Source: Acidobacteriaceae bacterium (lineage in GTDB: Bacteria; Acidobacteriota; Terriglobia; Terriglobales; Acidobacteriaceae). Taken from it: DNA of 64,000 nt. Each line of letters starts with the position of its first letter. The first letter of the stretch is position 1. A program made the position numbers and the translations under genes. The notes under the pieces are model-generated. The model made no database searches. It saw only the letters and a list, made by a program, of their open reading frames with translations, and was not told the origin of the DNA. Location: contig PLCO01000015.1 in the NCBI GenBank assembly GCA_003134815.1, positions 195,973 through 259,972 of the forward strand, read 5' to 3'. Below are positions 9,196 to 17,240 of the stretch, piece by piece.

Positions 9196-9746
9196 GCGAG
9201 CTCCTTGTCAACCAGAGCCTCGGCAGACGCAGCGATATCTGTCATCAATTCTGGAGTTGCCTCGAGATACCAGTAAGTGTGGGTGATATCCGCATGCCCA
9301 AGGTACGTTGCCAGTGCCACGAAATGAGCAGTAACATCTTCGCGTCATGTCGGGCATTTTTCCAAAGATCGGGTTGCGAATGTGTGTCGCATATCATGGA
9401 TTCGGCACCGGCGTTTCCCTGTTTGAGTGATCCCAGCATGTAGAGTCAACCGGCGAAATGTGTAATCCGCCATCTTCGAGCTGATGCCCCGCATCCTCGA
9501 AGAAAGGAACAAATGATCATCTACCGCTGGAAGGGTTACGCGGCAAGATATGCGTTCAATGCATCCTTAACTGTGGAATGCAAAGGGATCAGACGACTTT
9601 TGCCGCCGTTGCCCCGACGAATCAGAAGCACACCGTCCGATTTCACATCACTCAGGCGCATATTTAGCGCCTCCGATATGCGCAACCCCGTAGATGCGAT
9701 CAGCCCGAAGAGTGTTGCGTACGCTGAGATCACGGCAAAAACACCA
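9192..9746 (-). pseudogene. Decayed tyrosine recombinase (second gene of trio type)
   Basis: Translation on the minus strand gives recombinase pieces interrupted by stops and frame changes. First comes AYATLFGLIASTGLRISEAL with the first catalytic Arg, then GGKSRLIPLHSTVKDALNAYLAA and a stop. HDMRHTFATRSLEKCPT and another stop follow, then LATYLGHADITHTYWYLE with the Tyr and a proper C-terminus ending at 9192. The LATYLGH-HTYWYL signature is characteristic of the middle recombinase of three-gene elements. It cannot encode a working protein. Its intact relatives would be about 330-400 residues. Confidence 0.75.
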
Positions 9747-9902
9747 GATATCCCGTGTCGCTTGGGGCAGAATGACCGCGCAGCTGTGTCCCAATACATG
9801 ACGCGATATTCTACGTTCACTTAATCCAGGACATTTCCTGGATGCGGCCTCCACATGTTTGTGGAGTATGTACTCGAAGCCCTCCCGTGGGAAATTTACC
9901 AT
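9747..9902 (-). pseudogene. C-terminal fragment of a second trio-type recombinase
   Basis: Fifty-two codons read REGFEYILHKHVEAA through HVLGHSCAVILPQATRDI. This matches the equivalent segment of the recombinase at 8210-9195 (AGFEYVLEKHVRAA, HQLRHSCAVIMLQATRDV) at roughly half its positions, though the catalytic HxxR is altered to HVLGH. At 9746 the reading jumps directly into the middle of the other recombinase type. This is a chimeric scar left by deletion or recombination between two recombinase genes, not a functional gene. Confidence 0.65.
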
Positions 9903-9907
9903 CTCAA

Positions 9908-11290
9908 CTAAATAGAGTATTTGCTCACTTTGTAGCCAAGGTCGCTTCGTGACAAGCCAAGGCGCCTCGCAGCTTCAGCTTGAACGCCTCCAGCCGAGTT
10001 TATCGCTCGCTCGATCAAGCTCCTCTCCAGTCGCGAAAGCATGTCTCGAAGGTCTAGTTGCTCTGGAAGCTGCGCTGCGAGTTGCTCGATCGTCAACTCC
10101 CCATGTAGTGGGTTCAGTGGCAATGAACCAGACTGTAAGGGAAAGTCTTCGGCCTGCAATTCCACGTCCCGGCCCAGTATCAGAGCACGTTCGAGCAGGT
10201 TTGCAAGTTCCCGTATGTTGCCGGGAAACGCATAGTTCTTGAGCTTAATGACGGCATCCTGGCTCAACGGTTTGCTCGAAACCTTCATCTCCCTTGCGAT
10301 TCTGGCGCACAGCATTAAACAGAGTTCTTCGATATCTTCCCTTCGCTCGCGCAGAGGCGGCAATTGAATTGGAACTACCGCCAAACGGTAGAAAAGGTCC
10401 TCTCGAAACAGTCCACTTTGTACGCGGGTCTGGAGATCGCGATGGGTCGCAGCCAACACTCGAACATCGACTTTGCGCGAGGTGGTTGAGCCAACTCTCT
10501 GAATCTCCCCGTTCGCAAGAACTCTTAGGAGCTTTGCTTGCGCGCCTGAGGACAGTTCGGCCACTTCATCCAAAAAAAGCGTACCTTCGTGTGCTGCCTC
10601 AAAGAGCCCCCCCCTCGCCTTATCGGCCCCCGTAAAGGCTCCTCGCTCGTGCCCAAACAGCTCGCTCTCCAACAGAGTCTCGGACACGGCCGCGCAATTG
10701 ATCGCGATGAACGGCCATTTCAACCTTGCGCTATTGCGGTGAATGGCGCGAGCAACCAACTCCTTTCCAGTACCGGTTTCACCCGTTATCAAGATAGTCG
10801 AATTCGTTGGAGCCACGCGCGAAATGAGCTCCCGGACAAAATGAATGCCTCTACTCTCACCGACAATTTCATCCGCGCCTTCCAGCTTCCGCACCGTTGT
10901 TTTTAGAACGGCGTTTTCACGGAGAAGGGCCGTGCGCTCGCAGGCACGTCTGATTGTCGCGCGCATCACATCGATCACATACGGCTTGGTCAGAAAGTCG
11001 AAGGCGCCCAGGCGCATGCTCTCAACTGCCAATTCCACGGTTCCAACGGCGGTGAGAAAGATTACCGAGGTCGTCGGATCGTTCTCCTGAACGGCCTGCA
11101 GGATATCCAGGCCAGTCCCGCCCGGCATCTTCTGATCTGTGATGACTACGTCGAAATCCTCCTTTGAAAGAAGAGCGATAGCTTCTGAAGCGCTCGATGC
11201 CTCAACACAAATATGGGAGTCTTGGCGAAGATTGGTCTTCACAATTAATCTCATGCTCGTTTCATCGTCGACGATCAATACTTTACCCAT
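9908..11290 (-). CDS. Sigma-54-dependent response regulator, NtrC family
   Basis: The 460-residue protein has a receiver domain (residues 3-115; DD at 8-9, phospho-acceptor Asp52 in VITDQKMP, Lys in LTKPY). An AAA+ sigma-54 activation domain follows (about 140-370) with Walker A GETGTGKE, the GAFTGA loop that contacts sigma-54, and Walker B FLDEVAEL. A Fis-type helix-turn-helix closes it (AARRLGLSRSDLGYKV). It should bind upstream of -24/-12 promoters and drive RNA polymerase opening when phosphorylated. The partner kinase lies 13 bases upstream in the same operon. Targets are probably the stress genes nearby, but I could not find a clear -24/-12 promoter by eye. Confidence 0.95.
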   Translation of the reverse strand: MGKVLIVDDETSMRLIVKTNLRQDSHICVEASSASEAIALLSKEDFDVVITDQKMPGGTGLDILQAVQENDPTTSVIFLTAVGTVELAVESMRLGAFDFLTKPYVIDVMRATIRRACERTALLRENAVLKTTVRKLEGADEIVGESRGIHFVRELISRVAPTNSTILITGETGTGKELVARAIHRNSARLKWPFIAINCAAVSETLLESELFGHERGAFTGADKARGGLFEAAHEGTLFLDEVAELSSGAQAKLLRVLANGEIQRVGSTTSRKVDVRVLAATHRDLQTRVQSGLFREDLFYRLAVVPIQLPPLRERREDIEELCLMLCARIAREMKVSSKPLSQDAVIKLKNYAFPGNIRELANLLERALILGRDVELQAEDFPLQSGSLPLNPLHGELTIEQLAAQLPEQLDLRDMLSRLERSLIERAINSAGGVQAEAARRLGLSRSDLGYKVSKYSI

Positions 11291-11303
11291 GCTCTATTCC
11301 TTC

Positions 11304-12110
11304 TCAAGCTTCCTTGATTTCAGGTTTTGCGAGCGTCATCGAGAACGTCACACATCCATCCCGGTTTTGGCTCAAGCGCAAATCACCTCCATGTGCCACT
11401 GCGGCAGCTCTGGCAATCGCAAGACCCAGCCCGGTCCCGGCGGCCTTGGTTGTAAAGAAAGGCTCAAATATGCGGCCAAGATCAGACCTGGGAATCGATG
11501 GGCCTGAGTCCTCGACCTCGATGTTCACGACATCTCGTTCCAGTGATGCGCTTATCTTGATCACCCCCCTCACCGGAGTCGCGTCTATTGCGTTCAAGAC
11601 CAGGTTCAAGATTGCGCCTTCCAACTGCGCAGCGTCGAAGTCAAAGGGGATATCCTCCGTTAGCTCGGAGAGAATTGCAATTGAGCGGCTCGTTGCGCGC
11701 GCCTTAGTGACAGCTACAATGTAGGATAGAAAATCACTCATCAGACCAGGTGAGCGCCTCAGCGGCGATGGCCTTGTGTAGGTCAGGAAGTCCGCTGTGA
11801 GAAACTCCAATCGCTTTGACTCATGGACCGCTATTGCGAACATCTCCTTCCGTTCACTTTCCTGAGTTCCAAGATGGGTCGCTGTAGCCAGAGAGCTCGA
11901 AATCATTGCGACGGGATTACGAATCTCGTGGGCGACTCCGCTGGCCAGTCGTCCGACTGCGGCCAATTTCTCTTCACTGACCAAGCGCTCGCGTGTGGCG
12001 TGCAACAAGTCGAGGCTCTGTGTGAGCTTTCCCTGATTGTTCTTCAACTGATTCACGAGGAACCATACCACGAGCCCCATCACGAGATACACCACACACA
12101 CCATTCCCAT
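11304..12110 (-). CDS. Histidine kinase, catalytic part (frameshifted from its sensor part)
   Basis: This frame encodes one membrane helix, a short coiled linker, the dimerisation box AAVGRLASGVAHEIRNPVAM with the phospho-acceptor His, and an HATPase_c domain with the N box (LNLVLNAIDAT), G1 (VEDSGPSI), F box (IFEPFFTTK) and G2 (GTGLGLAIA). The ATG at 12110 could make a 268-residue kinase. However, the preceding gene reads straight into this frame if one C is added to the C4 run at 12133-12136, giving a single protein of about 432 residues. It phosphorylates the sigma-54 activator encoded 13 bases downstream. I favour one interrupted gene. Confidence 0.8.
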   Translation of the reverse strand: MGMVCVVYLVMGLVVWFLVNQLKNNQGKLTQSLDLLHATRERLVSEEKLAAVGRLASGVAHEIRNPVAMISSSLATATHLGTQESERKEMFAIAVHESKRLEFLTADFLTYTRPSPLRRSPGLMSDFLSYIVAVTKARATSRSIAILSELTEDIPFDFDAAQLEGAILNLVLNAIDATPVRGVIKISASLERDVVNIEVEDSGPSIPRSDLGRIFEPFFTTKAAGTGLGLAIARAAAVAHGGDLRLSQNRDGCVTFSMTLAKPEIKEA

Positions 12111-12124
12111 TTCAAGGTATTCAG

Positions 12125-12601
12125 TTATACGAGGGGCGGATGAAGCAGATAGAAATGCCAGGCCCAAAGGAAGATCATGGCGTCGGAAGCTGCAATGGTG
12201 AGGATGGTGGCCAACAGCCCAAACATGTACGCGCATTGCAAAATGGGGATTGCCAACATCACGAAATATGGGTTCTCATCTCGATTTGTAAAGTAAGTCA
12301 GCAATAAGGTGACCACGAAGATTGACGCAATCGAGACATAACTCTCAACCTTCGACTCCTTTTCGGAAAGCGCTCTGCTCAGCGTGTGCAGCCAGACCAA
12401 TTCGGCACCCTTGAGCGCAAGCATCAAGCCAAGGAGCCCGATCACTGGGAGCGATGGCCCTCCGAGGATTGAAGCAAACAGCATGTGCATCGTGAGCAGC
12501 AAGGCTCCAACGATGAGAGTGATGATGCTAAAGGAGGACATCTGCAGGAGCAGGCTCTCGGCTGGGATTCCTGTTTCGAGCGGTTCCGTCTGCATATTCA
12601 T
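12125..12601 (-). CDS. Membrane sensor part of the split histidine kinase
   Basis: From ATG 12601 (AAGGGAAG four bases upstream) the frame encodes about 158 residues with six hydrophobic stretches, such as SIITLIVGALLLTMHMLFAS and PVIGLLGLMLALKGAEL. It ends at a TAA just after the C4 run at 12133-12136. There is no soluble sensor domain, so it resembles integral-membrane sensor modules of the MASE or 7TM type. Continuity with the kinase frame strongly suggests this is the N-terminal half of the same protein. Alone it would have no output domain. Confidence 0.7.
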   Translation of the reverse strand: MNMQTEPLETGIPAESLLLQMSSFSIITLIVGALLLTMHMLFASILGGPSLPVIGLLGLMLALKGAELVWLHTLSRALSEKESKVESYVSIASIFVVTLLLTYFTNRDENPYFVMLAIPILQCAYMFGLLATILTIAASDAMIFLWAWHFYLLHPPLV

Positions 12602-13213
12602 ATCTTCCCTTGACCGGTTTGAGGTGCTTCCCCCGAGTTCCGGAGGGAGCACGCGACCTGATATGCGTTTCGTCAAGGCCGGCACAAGCCATTGGCCGCA
12701 TCAGAGCAGAGGAATTCTCACAATTCAGAATACGCTCTGGCCCTGCATCCGTGAGAATGGGGCGGACCTTCCTGAAGAACTTCGGCCTGGTGCGGCCAAG
12801 CTGACACAATCCCCAGCCAGATCTGAGTCATTTGCTGTTCAAGAGGTACATGACACGGTTGCCGTGCTATCCACAGGCTGTCGAGTTGTAGGTCCGTGGC
12901 CAAACCACTACCGGCATTCAAACCGTTGAACCTTTGCAGTTCCCAAACGCTCACGAAGCTCTGCCAGGCTGACGAAACGTCCGAAGGCTTTGACGCGTTG
13001 TCAAGAATCTTGAACTCTGGCCACCATGTCTTTCGGTCAACTTGCTTCATCTACAAGAAAATAGAGGGCCTTACAAAAGTGCGGTTTGGACGTTCAGTTG
13101 CTCTTGAAGTGGTGAACTTGAGCTCCGCCGAATTCACACCCTCCGGATACTTCTAGATCGGTCGGCGATTCATTCGCGGCATACCCACCCAAGTCCATGG
13201 GGAGAACATCAGC
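12602..13213. other. Divergent regulatory region between kinase operon and stress genes
   Basis: These 612 bases separate the minus-strand two-component operon from the plus-strand universal stress genes. GGGGAG near 13199-13204 serves the ATG at 13214. I looked for a sigma-54 -24/-12 promoter and found none convincing. The region also holds a weak minus-strand frame, listed separately. Confidence 0.4.
12718..13050 (-). CDS. Possible small hypothetical protein
   Basis: A 110-codon frame starts MKQVDRKTWWPEFKILDNAS. Its first 45 residues look protein-like (Trp- and Phe-rich, balanced charge) and are not the shadow of any other gene. The second half is less convincing, with Cys and His scattered as in noncoding DNA, so it may be the decayed 5' part of a gene. 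No ribosome binding site is evident. I do not recognise the family. Confidence 0.3.
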   Translation of the reverse strand: MKQVDRKTWWPEFKILDNASKPSDVSSAWQSFVSVWELQRFNGLNAGSGLATDLQLDSLWIARQPCHVPLEQQMTQIWLGIVSAWPHQAEVLQEGPPHSHGCRARAYSEL

Positions 13214-13825
13214 ATGGAAATCGACGAAAACAAGAAAATCGGAGCGGGCTACCCTCGCACTGACACGCTCCTGTTTGTCGCAGATTTCGTCAATGGCAGC
13301 CAGGATGCCCTCGACCTGGCCTGCGATATTGCGGACAGGTACAACGCCCATCTTCAGCTGCTGCACGTCGTTGATCCGGAGCACGCGCCTTCGAGCCCTG
13401 ATGGACAAATGGGAAGTCAATACAGTCTCGAAATGCTCGCCGATCGAGTGAGAGTAATGAAAAGGAGCGCGGTAAGCCTCTTATCGTTTGGCAACCCTGA
13501 GTGTGTGATTCCAAGAAGAGCGGCCGATGTTCATGCGACGGTTATCGTGATTCCATTGAATGGCTCCGCAACTGACTGGAGCAGAGAAAGACTCGTCAAA
13601 CGGTTAAAAAGCAAATGTGATTGTCCGGTGTTGGCCATCTCCACGGTTGTGCGCGAGGGAGAGAATGCAACTGCATTCTCAGTAGAGAAACTGTTCGCCT
13701 CGATTCGAAAGATTTTTGAAGGGGAACGTTTGCCGTCGAGAGAGCGAATCAGGTCTGCGGAGCACATGGAGCTACACGGTTCGTTCACAATGGCGCCGAA
13801 ATCCGCATATTCATTAAGGCCGTGA
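13214..13825 (+). CDS. Universal stress protein, single domain
   Basis: A 203-residue UspA-fold protein. The core shows TLLFVADFVNGSQDALDLACDIADRYNAHLQLLHVVDP (beta1-alpha1-beta2) and ends with CDCPVLAISTV, the usual last strand. The canonical ATP-binding G-2x-G-9x-G-S/T motif is not recognisable; SATDWSRERL stands in its place, so it may be a non-ATP-binding member. A 50-residue C-terminal tail of unknown role follows. It is the first of a plus-strand run of stress genes facing the two-component operon, a likely regulator of it. Confidence 0.8.
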   Translation: MEIDENKKIGAGYPRTDTLLFVADFVNGSQDALDLACDIADRYNAHLQLLHVVDPEHAPSSPDGQMGSQYSLEMLADRVRVMKRSAVSLLSFGNPECVIPRRAADVHATVIVIPLNGSATDWSRERLVKRLKSKCDCPVLAISTVVREGENATAFSVEKLFASIRKIFEGERLPSRERIRSAEHMELHGSFTMAPKSAYSLRP

Positions 13826-13917
13826 AGGGTTTGGCTGTCGCAACGCCGGGTCATGGTTATCGATCTGTGCGGGGTTGATTCGGAAGAGACATGAGATTCG
13901 ATGTTGTGAGGTGTGGG

Positions 13918-14898
13918 ATGGCGCAGAATTTGATCGTCCGTTGGAGCGACCCGCAATCGATCCTCCACGCTACCGATCTCCTTGAAGGGCACAGATTGGT
14001 ACTCTACGCAATCTACCAAGCCAAGCTAAGTAACGCGAGGGTCCTTCTCGTCCACGTGGCTCCGCCTTCCTATCTTAGAAGCGGAACCCACGAAGGTTTG
14101 CAGTTGTCCCAGGCGAACTCCCTACGTGGATACATCAAGGCAAAATTGGAAGGCATGGCCGAAGAGTTTCAGCGAGAAGGCGTCGACTGTGAACCAATCG
14201 TTCTTGACGGGCTACCCGAGGAGCAGATTTCTCGACTCGTCAAATCGAGGTCCGTAGACAGAGTCATCGTTGCGAGCAGAAACGCAACTGGTGTTTCGCG
14301 ATTGGTTGAAGGGTCTGTCGCTGAAGAACTGATTGTAGGTCTGGACGTGCCTGTCTGTATTATTGGCCGCCGCACCCACCCAGGAGCGGCATGGGAGACT
14401 CCGCTCGGACGCATCCTTTTTGCGACGTCATTTCAACCAGGCAGTGCATCGGCCGCAAGGTTTGCGAGCACGCTGGCAGAGTTGCACCATTCGCAGCTCG
14501 TGCTTCTGCATGTTCTCGACAGCGCCGGCATGAGCGAGCAAAATCAGGAGTTGGCAAAATACGCGGCCCAGCAAAAGCTTGCCGAGCTGATCCCGAAAGA
14601 GGCCCGGCACAGGCATCAACCTATCCGCCTGGTTCGGGAAGGAGATCCGGCTGAGATCATCGCTTGCGAAGCTGGTTCGATGCCGGAGGATCTACTGATT
14701 CTTGGCTCGCCTTATCCTGCCATGCGCTCCTGGCTTCTCGGAACCAGAATTGTCCATCGTGTAGTTGCCGAATCGCGGTGCCCGGTAATCACAATCAAGC
14801 CAACCGCCGCAACAGACGATCAGCTTGACTCAGCTGGGCCCGAAATCACGCTAGCTCATTCCCGGGTCGAGGTCGAAGCAACCGCAGCAAGTCGTTAA
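13918..14898 (+). CDS. Tandem-domain universal stress protein
   Basis: The 326-residue protein carries two Usp domains in a row. The first (residues 1-145) has ILHATDLLEGHRLVLYAIYQA and ends VPVCIIGRR; the second (about 155-300) has ILFATSFQPGSASAARFASTLAELHHSQLVLLHVLD and ends CPVITIKP. I prefer ATG 13918, with AGGTG five bases upstream, over ATG 13891; the same leader precedes its paralogue at 18111. Domain-duplicated Usps often act as stress-induced nucleotide-binding proteins, but their mode of action is poorly known. Confidence 0.88.
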   Translation: MAQNLIVRWSDPQSILHATDLLEGHRLVLYAIYQAKLSNARVLLVHVAPPSYLRSGTHEGLQLSQANSLRGYIKAKLEGMAEEFQREGVDCEPIVLDGLPEEQISRLVKSRSVDRVIVASRNATGVSRLVEGSVAEELIVGLDVPVCIIGRRTHPGAAWETPLGRILFATSFQPGSASAARFASTLAELHHSQLVLLHVLDSAGMSEQNQELAKYAAQQKLAELIPKEARHRHQPIRLVREGDPAEIIACEAGSMPEDLLILGSPYPAMRSWLLGTRIVHRVVAESRCPVITIKPTAATDDQLDSAGPEITLAHSRVEVEATAASR

Positions 14899-14914
14899 AG
14901 CGAAAGAGGGATTC

Positions 14915-15253
14915 ATGCGCTGTGCCAATCCAGATTGCTGTTGCGGTCTATTCGATCAGCCAGGCGGGTCAATTTGGCTCATGCAGTTAGAAACGCCATG
15001 CGACCGCCCAACGGAGAGCATGGATTACGATTTCTCCGTATCGGCGGTGCCGACAAAGTGCTTTTGGCTTTGCGCCGAGTGTAGCCGACGGTTTATTCTT
15101 TCGCGCTGGACACCCGCCGGTGTGTGTCTTGTCAAAAGGCAACCAGGCATGCGCTATCGCACCGCAACACAAATGAGGGAGGCAATTGATCCAATCCCTC
15201 TTCGCGTCTGCGCTACTCCGCAAGTTGAAGGAGAGTTTCTGGATGTGGGTTAA
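14915..15253 (+). CDS. Small Cys-rich protein, putative zinc binder
   Basis: The 112-residue protein begins MRCANPDCCCGLFDQPGG and has a second pair, FWLCAECSRRFILSRWT, near residue 50. The two cysteine groups (C3/C8-C10 and CxxC) have the form of a treble-clef or zinc-ribbon fold. GAAAGAGGGA lies just upstream of the ATG, and the gene follows the tandem Usp by 16 bases, so it is probably in the same transcript. I do not recognise a named family. It may be a small nucleic-acid- or protein-binding accessory of the stress operon. Confidence 0.65.
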   Translation: MRCANPDCCCGLFDQPGGSIWLMQLETPCDRPTESMDYDFSVSAVPTKCFWLCAECSRRFILSRWTPAGVCLVKRQPGMRYRTATQMREAIDPIPLRVCATPQVEGEFLDVG

Positions 15254-15278
15254 TCACATGTCCAAAGGGACCACAATC

Positions 15279-15653
15279 ATGTGCCTTGTTCGCAAACCGC
15301 AGCGTGTTTTCGTCGTCCACGACAGATACGCTATCGCCTGAAGCCTCGCAGCAATGCTGAGGCTTCGCGGTTTCGACGCAAGGTCCATTACTGATGCGCA
15401 TGAAGCTCTGCTAGCCGCGCAATCCGAAGCCCCTGATCTCCTCATCTCCGAAGTGATGCTGCGGACATTCTCTTTGCGTGAATTGGCAGGTCACATACGG
15501 GAGTGCAAGCCGGGTTGCAAGGTACTGTTGTTCTCCAGACAACTGGCGACAGAAGCCTTACCGGAATCGGACGAGACCGAATGGCGTCACTATGAGTCTT
15601 CTTCGCCGCCGCTAGACCTCTTGAAACTCGACGAAATGGAATGCGAAGTTTAG
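15279..15653 (+). pseudogene. Receiver-domain protein broken by an in-frame stop
   Basis: From ATG 15279 the frame reads MCLVRKPQRVFVVHDRYAIA, then TGA at 15339-15341, then SLAAMLRLRGFDARSITDAHEALLAAQSEAPDL onward to 15653 in the same frame. Receiver proteins of this type normally read VVDDE at the start and LISDV at the phospho-acceptor. Here VVHD has lost one acidic residue and LISEV has Glu in place of the Asp. A restart at ATG 15354 would lack beta1 and the acidic pocket. The loss of both the frame and the phosphorylation site indicates real decay, not a sequencing slip. Confidence 0.7.
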
Positions 15654-15662
15654 CCCTGATCG

Positions 15663-16136
15663 ATATCACGCTCTTCTCAACAGGACCCAAGCAGACAGCA
15701 AGATAAGAACCGCCGTCGCGAGATGTGGAGGGAGCACCGGGGCGAATGTCAACAGCGTCGGGCACGCGACTGGCAATCGGAGCACCGCACTTGGGAACAG
15801 CGTGGCGGTTACCGAGGATATCGCATCCCCGACGATCGCTTTGACCGGTACTTCGGCGCTCGGCGATGGTTCCGGATGAACGATTTGCACGTCCAGGTCG
15901 TCGATGGGTTTCCGCGTTATCAATACGGGGGATATTGGTTCAGTCTGGTTGAACCGTGGCCAGAGTACAGGGCAGATGACAGGTACGAGACGGACGATAT
16001 CTTTATCGTCCACAGAGGCGACGGCTATTACCTGTCCAACCGGAGGTACCCGACCAAGGGAGTCGCCATCAAGTATTTTATTGCAATCAATGAATGCCTT
16101 TGCGCCTCCTTTGATCTTGTTTTCTTTTTCGTGTAG
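15663..16136 (+). pseudogene. 5'-truncated secreted Arg/Tyr-rich protein
   Basis: The core RGGYRGYRIPDDRFDRYFG, then FRMNDLHVQVVDGFPRYQYGGYWFSLVEPWPE and GDGYYLSNRRYP, matches a family of small secreted proteins common in Proteobacteria and Acidobacteria. Those normally have a signal peptide and a long Arg/Gln/Asp-rich linker. Here the frame opens directly in the linker after a stop at 15657-15659. The first ATG (15723) is internal, so the signal peptide is missing. The C-terminus is also unusual (FDLVFFFV). It is likely a non-functional remnant; the function of intact relatives is unknown. Confidence 0.5.
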
Positions 16137-16186
16137 GAAACCGGGGAGTGTGTACCCTCACTGGCGCCACTTGGGCCCTTGCGGCG

Positions 16187-16213
16187 AAAACGCCCCGCCC
16201 CGGATGCGGGGCG
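16187..16213 (-). terminator. Rho-independent terminator of the BON-domain gene
   Basis: Read on the minus strand, CGCCCCGC (16213-16206) and GCGGGGCG (16198-16191) pair perfectly around a 7-base loop and are followed by TTTT (16190-16187). It lies 31 bases past the stop of the minus-strand BON gene. Confidence 0.75.
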
Positions 16214-16244
16214 GAGCGCAAATGAGGCCTGTTTCCGCCGGCGG

Positions 16245-17048
16245 TTAGTCACGTTCGGACCTCGCACCCCCGACTTGTAACTCGTTGGTGACCGAGAAGA
16301 CACTTTGGGCGCCGTTGGCACGGATGTTCGCTATATCGCTATCCGCCTTGGAATCCACAACTCCATACAGAGTCACGTGCCCGTTCTGAACGGATATACG
16401 GATCGGTCTCCCCGGATCGATGGAGTACTTCATCAGTGCCGGGTAGCCGTAAACGAGGCGCGCAACGTGGAGGCGAATTCTGTCGTCCATTGGAGAAACT
16501 GGGTCGACCTCGATTTCATCTATCACATCTTGTACACCTGGCATGTAGCTGGCGACTGAGAGGGCCGGGGACTTGTCGGTGGGGGAGTAGGCATGTCCGC
16601 CAAGCGTAACAACTCCGTCGCGAACTCCAACGCTGATTGCGTTGAAGGTTGTGGTCCCGTATCCAACACGATCATATTGAAGCTTCTTCAGGAGCTTTGC
16701 TTGAAGCTCCTCGTCTGATATCTGGATTCCCGCGACGCGAATAACGTTCCGTATGGCGATGCCCTTCTTCGCGTGTAGGGCCTTTTTTTCGGCCGCCTCT
16801 TTATCGGCATACAGATTGACGGTTCCGTCGAGGGTGACCACGCCGTTGCTGGCGAAAACTCGAACGTCTTTGAATCGATTCGAGTTGAATTCCCGGCCGA
16901 GGTCAGCCAGAATCTGACTTTCACTTTGGTCGCCGACTTCCTCACTAGCTGACCTCGCAAAAGACGTTGACGAATTCAACCAAAGCGGCATTGTGGTCAG
17001 AGCTACAAACGCGACTGTAAGACTGATTCCGAGCATGTTGATTTTCAT
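16245..17048 (-). CDS. Periplasmic BON-domain protein, OsmY-like
   Basis: The 267-residue protein starts at ATG 17048 behind a strong AAAAGGAGATT site. It has an N-terminal signal or anchor (MLGISLTVAFVALTTMPLW). Three BON domains follow: about residues 45-110 (VFASNGVVTLDGTVNLYADKE), 115-185 (VGVRDGVVTLGGHAYS) and 195-260 (ISVQNGHVTLYGVVDSKAD). The NGxVTLxG core is the domain hallmark. BON proteins bind phospholipid or stabilise the envelope, and OsmY is induced by osmotic stress, which suits the island. It may be co-transcribed with the gene ending at 17241. Confidence 0.88.
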   Translation of the reverse strand: MKINMLGISLTVAFVALTTMPLWLNSSTSFARSASEEVGDQSESQILADLGREFNSNRFKDVRVFASNGVVTLDGTVNLYADKEAAEKKALHAKKGIAIRNVIRVAGIQISDEELQAKLLKKLQYDRVGYGTTTFNAISVGVRDGVVTLGGHAYSPTDKSPALSVASYMPGVQDVIDEIEVDPVSPMDDRIRLHVARLVYGYPALMKYSIDPGRPIRISVQNGHVTLYGVVDSKADSDIANIRANGAQSVFSVTNELQVGGARSERD

Positions 17049-17240
17049 TTTGAATCTCCTTTTCGACTTCCGGTTATGAACCAATTCCGTACAGGCAGGG
17101 CCGGGAATAAGGTGAAGCCGCGCAATATCCTTGGAGGAGACGAGGGACGGTTGCTGGCTAGCCTCGCCAGTGCGTCTCTTTGCGAGGACGCACCAGCGAA
17201 TACTGCCGCACCCAGACCGCATCTCAGCCCCACAGTGGCT

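Noticed and set aside
12602..13213. Sigma-54 -24/-12 promoter for the stress genes
   Set aside because: GGCAC-like strings exist (for example near 12680) but none has GC at the required spacing.
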